Shown piece after piece: positions 11,822 to 23,143 of a DNA stretch of 64,000 bases (within the stretch, counting starts at the first letter, position 1; every line of letters begins with the position of its first letter). The stretch spans positions 4,604,408 through 4,668,407 of the forward strand of contig CAJFCJ010000006.1 of the NCBI GenBank assembly GCA_904063045.1. The letters run 5' to 3'. Origin of the DNA: Dimorphilus gyrociliatus. Its lineage: Eukaryota; Annelida; Polychaeta; Dinophilidae. Position numbers and translations under genes: made by a program. The notes under the pieces were generated by a model. That model had not been told where the DNA came from. It searched no databases and saw nothing but the letters and a program-made list of their open reading frames with translations.

Positions 11822-14800
11822 ATGAGTGCAAAAAGCGATGGTGTTAGCAGTAGTGTCACAGAAGTAGAGTCAACGGCCACAAACGGGTTTCTAGACGTTC
11901 CAATGACCAATGGAATTTCAACACCTGAATCGGCACCCTCATCCGTCTCAACTACCGGTCCAGATTCCGGAAGTCCGACAACGACCAGGGACGAAGATCA
12001 GCAACAACAACATGTAGTTCATGTGCATATCAACCCGGGGGAAACGTTCACCGTTCAAGTCGGGGACCAATTTCAACATATACCAGGTTATTTTTAGCGT
12101 TTATTTATTTATTTGGGCGTGGGTGGCTAGACGGCGTTTCCGGTGCAGCGTTACCACGGTTACGTTTTGTCCCGAGCATGACGTCAGGCTTTTTGTTTCG
12201 TTTCGAGACTGATTACTAGAACACCAGCCGGCTAGTCGCACTACAGCTGTTGATACTAAAATCGTGAATTTATCACGCGCGTATCCTTCCCTCTTGTTTA
12301 TTATTAATATGTCCTCCATCTATTTCTTTCCCAGAGTCTGTGTCTCTTCTCTCATTTTACTGTTTCCTTATTTCTCTTCCTCTCCCACCTTTCCTCGTAC
12401 TCATTATACATTTCCCCTCTCGTTCTTTCCCTATCTGTCTCTTTCCACATAATTCTATCAATACCTAATCTAAATATATTACTGCCTATGCGTAGTATTT
12501 CCAAGCGTTTCTCCAGCCACCCACCCACTGAAGGACTGAAGGTGGCGTTAGCAGTCCTTTCCGGAAAAGAGAATGCAGTTGTGTTTATAGTGAACTAAGT
12601 GAGGTCTATAAGCTGCTTTTTAGGGTATTGAATAGTAACAGTAAAGTAATAATTCGTATCTTAGTTATCGTAATTGTTTTTGCTGAATTTCCTGACGTAG
12701 CCTTTTTCCACGGCGACGATTATTGACTGACTACTCTATATACGTATTTGCTAGACACGTGGGCGGGGACTTGTGTTGTTATTTTATAGGCCTATACCCT
12801 TCCAAGTCAACGTAATAGAACCAACTAGAAAATATTTATAATTTTCTTTATCTTAACATCATACCAACAATAGCAATATTTACTCGTTTCCTTTCAACTT
12901 TGTACTTTTCCTTCTATTCGTCTAATCGACTACAGAGCGCGCGATTGTTGCTACTATTACTAGAGAAAAATCGTGCGCAGTTACTAACTACAGGCGGACG
13001 TCACGATTTGTATGTTTCTGTTTCTAGTAGAGAAATACCTTGTTTCGTGTGACTGTTTGTATTTAAGTCAGTGTTGTTGAGGGGACAACAAGATAGTGAA
13101 GGTGAAATTAATAGACCTGGTATAAGTGAAAAAGCCAAGCGAAGGGGGCGGTGGTCAGCTCTGTATAGCGTATAGGCCTAGGCAATTGTAATAGGCCGTA
13201 GCTGATTGGCAGACGGGGTTTTGACGTCATCGACGAACGTGTCGCCCCGACGGCATCGATCAACTGTGCGAGTCTGAGACGGCGGCAGTGGAATACAGTA
13301 GCTCTACCTCCTTTGCTCGTATGTGTAGAAATGTGACGGATTCTGAAATGGGCGAAGAAGATTCGACAAAGAGTGGTTCGTCAGTGTTGGAATTGTCATC
13401 ATCATCGTGTGTGACGAATTCCTCTCGCGAAACCAGCCCTCCTCCCCTCACGAATTCAGAGGAGGATAACAATAATAACAATGATGACTCAGTGGATACC
13501 AAATCAAAATGGAATGTTAACAAATTACCACCAGAATTCTATCCTCGAAGTGTCCTTCAGGCACCTCAACATCAACTGCCACCATTCGTTCCTGGCGCTC
13601 AATTAATGCCCGTTCCCCAGCACATACCCCTGGTCGGTCCATACCCCTTTGATTTTGATCAGGATTCAGAGGAAGCCAGTGTTGACAGCGGACGGAATAG
13701 TCTCGAAACCTTTGAACCCGTTTGGAACAACGGTAAAAAAAATAAAAACAAAAGCATTATAAAAGAATACGAAAAGAATATCAGGCTGATCATACGCGTT
13801 GTTTACTATTTTTTTGCGAAATCCTGATTTGTCGGTGTAAATATTCTTCACTTGACCCGACCTTGAACTTAATGGCGCTACCAAACTATGTAGGCCGAGA
13901 AGGTTCACACGCCCCGCCGCTTACGCAATTGTTGGTTCTAATTAGGCGTAAAATATTTCAGCAAAAGGATTGGTTACATTATTTGCTACTGTGTATCGCA
14001 ATATATATGCATATATATATAGTGCATATAATATATAGATATATATGTGTGTGTAGGTAAAAACTTCAGAGGTTATTGTACATTTTATAGTATATCCACT
14101 GTAATATGTAGGATCCTCTTTAAGACCTTAGTCTATATTTAAATATAAATATACTTACTATATATTATATATTATATATATATATATATAGGTTTTTACA
14201 TATATACGTGTCGCGCACGGAAAGGCTGGGTTATTTATTGTCGGTATTTATTTGATTTATGGGAAAGAATAGTTACGCAGACCTTCTATATAATTCAAGC
14301 GGCTAGAGAGCCTTACGATTCTTTTGTGTATTCAACGTTCTGTAAGCTGAAATTTTTTCTATTATTATTTGAATAGTTAACGATAGATTGGTTCGAAAAA
14401 GTTAGTGATAAAGAAAAAAGAGAGAAACAAGACTAGCTTTCTGTCGAATTGCACCGAAACCGACGGCCGTCTGTTGCTATAGCAACTGTTTTATTTCCAG
14501 GCCCGTTGGAGGCTGGCCAAATTTTCGGATTACAGTCGTAGTACGCTCGTAGGTCGGTGCCGGTGCGTACCAGTCGCGGTGATTACTAATTTTGTCAAAC
14601 TCGATACAAACACGTTTAACTAAAGGCGATACGAAGAGGAACGTGCGGCTGGCGAAAGCCACACCCAAACCAGAAATTTTCGTAGTCTATTCGTTACTTT
14701 CTGTGTGTGGTCTGCTTGAGTTGAGTGCATTAAGAGAGCGAAAGGATAGTTAAGAATCTCATCAGAAAGTCTTTACTCTAATTAAATAAAACAGGACCAG

Positions 14801-17800
14801 CAACAGTACGTATGGTTTCGAATAATGGACCTCCCATGCCGATGCCGATGCACGTTCCACCTGGGCATATGGTTCAGCAAATAGTTGATGAAAATGGAAT
14901 TTTGACGCACGTTATCCTATCTGCACAACCTCCTCCGCCCAATTCTGGAACCCCCGCTCCTCAACAGACGACGGTAGGCTACTACGTATGTATTTCGCTT
15001 CCTAATACCTCAATCGCTGAAACAAAGAATAGATAATATATGTATATATTTTATTTTACATTTTTTTCCATTCTTTTAAAATTTAATAAGTGCTAAAGGT
15101 AAAATTTCTTTATATTTCCACACTGAGCTGAAATTCTCTCAACATTTATCTCTTCTCTTCTCTTCTCTCTCCTTTTTTTTTATTATTTTTTATAAAGCTA
15201 TCTTTCCTCTTTTTATAATAATTTTAATTTCTTTTTATAATTTAATAATAATAATAATCATATTAATAATAATATCAATAGTAATAATAATTGTAATATA
15301 AATACGGTTGTTTTTTTTCCCGCCATATTTTTATATTTTTTTTTTTATTATTATTTTATTATTGGCCACTTAATTCATTTTGAAATTTTTATCGATTCAT
15401 CTAACAAATGTATTTCTTTTTTCATTTACAGAACGGTGGTGCAAGCGGAACAGTTTTACCTCATCTAGCTTTCACACCGACCGGGTTCGGTCAAGCTTCC
15501 GGCACAGCAGTACCTCAGCTGCATTATTTACATCCCTGCATACCTCAACAGAACCACAACAGTAAGTATACGCTGAAAAATAACATATTGACTACAACGT
15601 ATGAATTGTGCTAGGACAATTCTTTATTTTCCCTTTCTCTCTCCCAACAAACCGTTTAATCTATATGGCCAAATTTCAAAAGCTTTTTTTATTTGCCTCT
15701 ACTCTGTCGACTTTCAGTGTTCAGACGCGATAAGATATCCAATAGGTTATATTACGCTTTTCTCGTATAAATTCTGCTACCCGCTCCGTTAAAATTTTTT
15801 CGAAATATTGACACGTTATATTTCCTCATACCAGTAGATGGCGCACGGTTGTGTTTATTGACACGTCAGTTGCGTAAAGATATTTTTTTCTTAAATAAAA
15901 AACGGTTATCTTTCCTTTGATCGCAACAAATATCGTCGGATTACGATAAATAATTACCTTTGCTGTTTAATCCCGATCGACAAAAAATCTTTTTGAGGTG
16001 ATTTCATCTATTAATATAGATATTTTTTTGTCTGAGCGAAAATACCATAGTCGTTCAAGTTCAATGGACGCCTTTCTCTCACTACAGGCGTTTTCATATT
16101 TCTTTTTTATAATTATCTTTTTCTGGCGTCTTTTTTATGTAAGAGAATAGCGTTTGTAACATGTTTCACCTCGTATCTTTACTTATGATATTCGATTTCA
16201 ATAGATAACCATATGGACGAAAGAGGGGCGAAGATTCAGCAGAGGCTCAGAACTCGTCTCATCAATCGCAATTCGAATGATCAAAACCGCCAACAAAATC
16301 GCATTTCGAGTAATGCTAATCGGAGTACACGTAGCCACTTGAACGGTGACAGTCGCTCAGGTAAAACATCGAATGTCGCGACAGAAGTGACTAGTTCTAG
16401 TGACGAAGAGTTCGAAATAGGGGAACCTTTAATTGAGCCAGCCGTATCGAACATCACTGAGCACTGCGCTACAGTTACATTACAACTACCGTCTCCTAGG
16501 AACCCTGCTGATAATCCTGTCGAATACGAACTGCAGTTGCTCGAACCTGGACAAGACGGTAATAAATTCAAAGCCGTTTATAAAGGTGATGCGACGGAAA
16601 TAACATTACAAGATTTAAGACCTGGTTCTAAATACGTTGTTCGAATATGTGCAACAAAACCTGAACCATCCTCGGGAGTAAGACCTGCACCGTCAGACCA
16701 GGTCTCTTTTCATACTCTGCCGGATCATCCGGAAGCACCAGTTGCCTTAAAGATTCATACTCGTTTTAAAAGTGCGTTAGTTTTGAAATGGAGTACGCCC
16801 TCATTTGACAATGGAAGTAAAATTACAAATTATGTACTCCAACAACAACAACAGATAGGTTGTGACTGGATAGAAATCTACCGTGGTCAGCAGAAACAAT
16901 ATAAGGTGACTAAATTATCGCCAAATACGGAATATATATTCCGGGTGGCGGCCGTCAATTCGATGGGAATGGGACCATTTTCGGATACATTAAGTTGCGT
17001 CATGTCTGGCGCGGCACCGTCCGTACCTTCTCCTCCTCAATGTGTAGAATCGCGGGTAAATTGGATTAAATTACGTTGGGATGGTAGAGGGACAGGCGAA
17101 TTATATACTGTACAAATGGAAGATTCCGCTTCTGGTCACGGATTTTTGCCTGTCTATCACGGAGCCGATTCTCACTGCACCGTTCCAAATCTTAGAAGAA
17201 ATACATCATATAAATTTCGTTTAGCAGCCAGCAACGAAGACGGACAGAGCCGTTGGAGCGACGCCATTACAGCTTCAACAAGAGCTTCTACTCCCGGATC
17301 CCCCAAAGCACCTACAATGCGTTCACGGCCACAACCTCATCACGCTCGAATAGGTTGGGATGAGCCTTCTGATACAGGAGGAAGTGACATTACAGGCTAT
17401 AAAGTAGAATTGCACGATAGTCACATAAGTCAAATAACTTGCGTTTATGAAGGAACGTCCAGAGAATATGATATAGAAAATCTCCGACCAGGAGGAGCCT
17501 ACAGGGTTCGAATACTGGCCAAAAATGAAGCAGGTTGGAGCGAAGCAGGTGATTGGCTCCCTTTTCACACAACTTGTGTAGCTCCTAGTCGTTTGGTTGC
17601 GCCTTGGGTTTCTGGTAAGGCAAAAGCAACTAGCTTTCAAATAAAGTGGTCTCCGCCTGAGGATTTCGGTGGTTCATCGATCGTCCAATATGCTCTTCAA
17701 ATGTCGTCTATTGACGGTAGTACAAGGCAAGTGTATGAGGGAGTCGACTTAGAATGTACGGTAGCCGGTCTACAGCCAGGGAAAGGGTATGCCTTACACG

Positions 17801-18828
17801 TGAGGGCAACTAATGCAGCTGGTTTAACAAGTAATTGGTCTCCTGCATTGCAAGCGGTAAGTGGCCCTGGAGTGCCGGACGCTCCGTTCGATCTGCAGGC
17901 TGTTATCAAGTCTCCGTCGCACACGCATCTCACATGGCAAGAGCCGGCTAATAATGGTGCTTTCATAAACGAATATAAGTTGGAATGGAATTCGACAAAT
18001 ACAAGAAACGATTCCTCTGCTGTTTCTGCGTCTGCTGCTAATACTAGTACTACTTCAGGCATAACAGGTAGTACAACTGCATCGAGTGGTGAAGAAGAGA
18101 GTGAAAACTCAGAATGCTGTCGAACTGCAACTGTATCCGGTGGTCAACTGTTTCACGATCTGCGTTCCTTAACGCCGGCAACAAATTACGAATTCAAGGT
18201 TCAAGCGATTAATGTTGCAGGGGCTGGTATGTGGTCAAAAAGTTGCAGTTGGCGGACAACTCCATCTTCACCCGCCCCAGTGCAACATGTCAGAATAACC
18301 GCTGAGGCAACAAGTGTTCAGGTCGAATGGCGTAGACCTGCCTGCCATGGATCGCCTATAACGCATTATCAATTGGACGTTGGAGAGCGTCACTTAATTA
18401 CGGTTGCTGAAGGATCAACTACGTCTAGGACAGTTTCATATGTTATTGATAACCTTACTCCAGAAACTACTTATAGGCTTCGAGTTCAAGCAGTGAATGC
18501 TCTAGGCGAGGGAGCCTTCGCAACACCCGTTCGTTTCACAACACGCCCCCTTCCGCCCATTCCACCACGAATTGACTGCACAATGGTTACGCCAAATTCG
18601 TTACGTTTGAAGTGGGGAGAGAAGAATTCAGAACAGATAAAATACGCGCTCGAAATGCTACGAGATAGCGGCAGGTTAGTAATGCAACATTTGGTGTAAA
18701 ATTGCACGCCTATTCCTTCAATGTTGTTCGTCTAAACGTTGTTTTGTATCTCGCATGCAGTTCGACAAGAGGGCGCAGCGGTCAACAAGACCGAGAAAAA
18801 AGGTACGCGCATTGCGATTTCTTAATTG

Positions 18829-18860
<32 letters not shown>

Positions 18861-19790
18861 CATTATTTCTATTATTCTAATTTCTTTATCGATGTTTTTA
18901 TCATCATTTATTTATCTTATTCCAATGATAAGTAAATTATATAAGTCATTTTTTTTATTTAAATAGCTTCCACGTTATTTTTTATGGTACGGCCCAACAA
19001 CACAAGGTCAGTAGACTTAGTGAAATGACTGCTTATCACTTCCGAATTCGAGCATCAAATGAAGCTGGTGATGGTCCATACTCGGAAAGTTTTACGTTCC
19101 ATACAAGCAAAGCCCCTCCTCCCGCTGTAAAAGCACCACGTATTCTTCGTTTAACGAATGATACGGCAACTATCGAATGGACAGCAGTTAAACCGATGGG
19201 AAGGGATACTTTACATTATGTGGTACAGCTGGCAAACAGAGATTCGCCTTTACATGACGTGAGTAAAATATAAATATACATGTATGGTCTCTAGTACACT
19301 TTTATTTTTTTGATCTTTTTTTTGATTTTTACATTCAAAGTATTATAAACAAATACAAATGTAAATTCTATGTTTAGTAATCATTGAATTCGTTTTCATA
19401 CAGGTTCATAGAGGGCCAGATACACAATATGTTCTAACTCGATTAGCTGCCAAGGCAAACCACGAAGTTCGCGTGTGTTGCGTGAGAGTATCCGAAGACG
19501 GAAGTGAATTACAGGGAGCTTATAGTCCTCTAGTAGATTTTGTTCCTTCAACACCGGTTCGACAGTCACCAAATACCGATGATAGTCAACAGACTAAGAA
19601 TAGTAGTGGATCGTGGAGGCGACCAAGACTCTCTGAACAGCAATGGGCTTTCCTTCTGCTAGTTGCTTTTGGAGCCGTAGCAGTTTTAGTAGCTATTTGT
19701 TCTCAACAAATAATGTCCGTTTATAGTCCAACGGACCAGGCGTCCGAGTCCAAGATACCGGCGCCATCTAGGGCCCAACCGCCTCAGTAG
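11822..19790 (+). CDS. FNDC3A: FNDC3-family protein with nine fibronectin type III domains and a C-terminal membrane anchor
   Basis: Exons: 11822-12086 (or alternative first exon 13321-13732), 14795-14973, 15432-15561, 16205-18674, 18761-18802 (42-nt microexon), 18967-19258, 19404-19790. The N-terminal region has HVHINPGETFTVQV and PPGHMVQQIVDENGI, matching the FNDC3A/B N terminus. Nine FN3 domains follow, with the usual W, L and Y core residues and repeated proline-rich linkers. The large exon 16205-18674 encodes seven complete FN3 domains and part of the eighth. The C terminus ends in one hydrophobic segment (FLLLVAFGAVAVLVAICS), a tail anchor placing the domains at Golgi, ER or vesicle membranes. 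The sixth FN3 has a Ser/Thr-rich insert near 18000-18110. Vertebrate FNDC3A acts in Sertoli-spermatid adhesion; the function here is unknown. FNDC3A versus FNDC3B cannot be separated, as this is probably the single pre-duplication gene. Confidence 0.92.
13205..13229. promoter_or_regulatory. CCAAT box plus CRE upstream of the FNDC3 alternative exon
   Basis: ATTGG (inverted CCAAT) at 13205-13209 and the full palindromic CRE TGACGTCA at 13222-13229 lie 12 bp apart, roughly 90-115 bp upstream of the Met at 13321. This fits a core promoter bound by NF-Y and CREB/ATF. The role is inferred from motif identity and position. Confidence 0.6.
13321..13732 (+). CDS. FNDC3 alternative first coding exon (distal N terminus)
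   Basis: An open frame beginning at Met 13321 (MCRNVTDSEMGEEDSTKSG) runs to a donor at 13733 (ACG|GTAAAA), in phase 1 like the 11822 exon. Either exon therefore joins exon 14795 to give a shared Gly-Pro-Ala. It encodes an acidic, Ser-rich segment followed by PPEFYPRSVLQ and other proline-rich sequence, resembling the proline-rich N-terminal region of FNDC3A. A CCAAT box and a CRE lie about 100 bp upstream, which favours an alternative promoter. A cassette exon is also possible, since an acceptor-like cag ends at 13288 and preserves phase. Confidence 0.72.
18761..18802 (+). CDS. FNDC3 in-frame 42-nt microexon
   Basis: Flanked by tcgcatgcag and gtacgcgcat. It adds 14 residues, about STRGRSGQQDREKS, within the eighth FN3 domain between LEMLRDSG and FHVIFYG. 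Skipping keeps frame and gives RDSGSFHVIFYG, which is the normal FN3 loop length. It is therefore probably a cassette exon. Confidence 0.7.
18830..18860. repeat. (ATT)n microsatellite in an FNDC3 intron
   Basis: Ten or so uninterrupted TTA/ATT triplets directly downstream of the microexon donor. Confidence 0.9.
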
Positions 19791-19829
19791 AAAATTTTCT
19801 CTTGCCTAGTCACGCCATTATCTATACTG

Positions 19830-19832
<3 letters not shown>

Positions 19833-19865
<33 letters not shown>

Positions 19866-19922
19866 GTATATATGTATATGTATATATGTATATGTATATA
19901 TGTATATGTATATATGTATATA
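19833..19922. repeat. TA / TATATG microsatellite
   Basis: An uninterrupted TA run followed by repeated tatatg units directly after the FNDC3 stop codon, probably within its 3' UTR. Confidence 0.9.
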
Positions 19923-20350
19923 AGTGAGAAAAGAGATATGTTGACACGCGCATATATAACTGAAATCAGATTTCTGTGTACGTGTCAATTCTTTTCTCCC
20001 CTTCCGATGTTCTTAAAGTATTTGTTGTTCGTCTTGGCTCGAATTTTTCTCCTCCCCCCTACTTGCCATTATTCTGCTGATGTTTTTTGTTTTTTTTTTG
20101 TTTTTTTTGCGTATGTCATCGCGAACTTATATCAAATACACAAAAAAATAATTAATCATCGCGTAAATGTCTATACTTAATCATATATGACGCATGATGT
20201 ATACTATGTGTTCGATCGTTATTGTCAGTGACTTTTAAATATTTTTCTCTTCGTTATTTATTAATGGTTTTCAATTGTTTTCTCCTTTACAAAACGTTAT
20301 TTTAACGCATTAAAGAGTTGCGTATGTATAGGATATATATATATATGTAT

Positions 20351-20389
<39 letters not shown>

Positions 20390-20935
20390 GATACATGTAT
20401 ACATATCTATATGTATATTTATATTGATATATGTATGCATATATATGTATGTATATTCTGTATGAGTTGGTTAAAATACAATGTGATCAAATCGGTCTAC
20501 TTGATTAATTTGAAAGGAAAAAGATTTTATTTTTTATCTACTCTATTGTGTGCCTCTGCAAGCGCTTTAATATAAAATGGTACAATAAAAAGGTTGGAAT
20601 GAAACGGCTAAATTTCGCAACGAGTTGGTTTATGCGATAAAAGCTCAGTAATTTACCGCCAAATAGCAATGGATTATAATGAACTGACTGATTTAGTAAC
20701 GTCGATACCAATTTGACCGTTAAGGAACCGAACGTACTTCTATTCCACTCGATATCGAGCCGGAAGCGGTCGCTGATTAGAATATAGACATTCGATTTCA
20801 ATGTCGATGTCTTTCAAGATTAGTATCGTCTTATATTTATAGGGACTATTAAATATAAGCATAGCTTAGACCTCTGTATGCATAATAAAGAACCTATCCG
20901 GCTATATTATCCAAACCATATAAATAAATATATGC

Positions 20936-21030
20936 TGTATATATATATATATATATACTAATAATATATAATATATATTAATATATATATATATATATAT
21001 ATACAGTATATTTTGTATATATATATATAT
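20936..21030. repeat. TA-rich microsatellite cluster
   Basis: Several TA runs broken by ata/att variants, including one copy of TATACAGTATA at 21000-21010. Confidence 0.85.
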
Positions 21031-23119
21031 AGTTGTGCTCATTAAAAAGAATACAGTATGGTTAATATATCATGTTATTTATATAATCTCAACAAACCTG
21101 ATAAATTTAAGTATTTTGTTAAGCTATTGACTTTGTAAATTCTTCTTAAAAAGTTTAAGTGATCGTATTTCTCTCTTTTCGTTTTATTTACATTAACATA
21201 ATTAGAAATATTGAGTATATTTTTCAAGATTGTATTGGAAAAAGAAAATAAAACTTTATTAGGCCTAGCGGAATCAGCCTAGAAAAAAAACAGAAATGAG
21301 AAATTACAATTGGAAGTAAAAGGAAATGAAAGAAATTCTTTGGAAGAGAGAGAGAGAGAAAGAGTGAGAAAGAAAAAAAAACGTTTAAGAAATTCTTTTG
21401 GTGATTTGTGAAAATTTGATTGAAAGATGCTAAGTTCTTTTATTAATACGCATAAGAGAAAGGTAAGTTTGCTTAGCCATTTGATTTCGAGTCACGACGT
21501 CAGCTGGTATTGTTTACTTTGTTGACAAACATAGTTTCTAAATGTTTACCCAATAAGGAGCCAGCCAACTAAATGGTAAAAGCTTGTAAAAGGCGCAGAT
21601 CTGTAATAATAGAGTATAATACTAGAAAGTACACAACCCGAGTTTGTCAAGTCACGTAAAAATAGAGCTAGAGCATGCAAATAGAATTTCTAGTGACGCC
21701 CGAAAAGCCCCGAGGATCTAGTACGCGTTTTTTTTCGAACAAGATGAAGTGATTCGGAAATTGCCTTGATGCGTCAGCCTACATATTCGGTATTTAAATG
21801 CCTTTACCATTTTCTTACTTGTATATTATAAATACATATCTTAGCACGTTTCTAGAATAGTGCCCTAGGGCGGATGAGCAAGTGGTCGATCAAGGCGGTA
21901 TTGTATAGTTATTGTCGTTTCTACTATGGGATTTTATTAGATCGACCTTGTTATATGACGGATCGATTTTTTCCCTCTCTCGCCTCCACTCCTATCCTTC
22001 CTTCTCTCTCTCCAAAACGACCAAATTCTATTCATTTGGTCATGAAAAGCCAATTTTAGTTCTTTTTCTTCCAATGAAAACACAAGCGTGTGTAGTTTTC
22101 CATGGTCCTAGTCAGTCTTATCTCGCTACTACCGGATCTTTCAGCAATTATCTTTTGATGCTTTATCTGGCAACTGGCTGAAGTATAAGGCTTTCTTTCT
22201 GCCTTATAATTATTGCGGGAAGGCTATCGATCGACCGACCGTCACTTCCAACTGCGCCCGCAGTGAATCGATGAGGGTTTTTAGTTCTCCCTCCTCACCC
22301 CTTATCTAATCTATAGCCGTTCTTCATTTCATGCAGGCCCGAACAATACAAATCCGATATCTCATTCCTGCTCGGTTTATTTATTTTTCCAGTAGAAACT
22401 TGGTTGGTTCACAACCTCGAACAGATGTTTGCCACAAACAATCTTACACTGATTGCAGTTCTATAGCCGGAGGAAGAAGAACGTTAATTATCACGTAGGT
22501 AGAAATGGACCGTACGCAAGTGGAATACGACGGTGCGTAACGATTGCATAAATCACGGCCCATAAGCGACAGTAAACTAATAGAAAATTGATTAACTCGT
22601 AATTGATGACGATAATCGCCCGAGTTAGAACTCCGCGGCGCAATCGTATAGACTAGTAGATAAAAAAAAAGAAACTCAGTAATTTAGACGCCTTTAACGA
22701 CACCGACAGATAGAAAGCGATCGACCGCGACATTGATCCGACGTCTGGCGACCTCGGAGGATTTTTTTTGATGCGTCGAACGTAAACAAAAGGGGTTGGA
22801 CAAGGGCGACGGGATGATTAGTCTCTTCCTACAGAGTTTTCTTTTCCCATTTTTTCTTTATTCTTTTTTTCAGTTTCCTCAACTCTTTTCCTACGTGTTC
22901 TGTCTAGACGGAATAACTTTTTTCTTCTTTGCTATTTAATGAGTGAGATTGCCTGCGTTCTGGCCATACCCCAACGAATAAACAATCAAACACCTGTCAG
23001 TCTCGATTTTGCCAAGAGGGTAGAACCCTCCCTGTTTGCAATTGGCTTAGACCGTTAAGCGTTAACTCGAAGAAAAGGTCGGATATATTTTTTCTTTTCT
23101 TTTATCGATCGAAAAAAAC

Positions 23120-23143
23120 TGACGTCACTGATCGGCAGCCAAT
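23120..23143. promoter_or_regulatory. CRE plus CCAAT box, promoter-like
   Basis: TGACGTCA at 23120-23127 and CCAAT at 23139-23143, 11 bp apart. This is the same pair as at 13205-13229 in the opposite orientation, and the flanking GCTGATTGGC is shared. It is a candidate promoter for the untranslated first exon of the EB-module gene; no transcript evidence is available. Confidence 0.5.
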
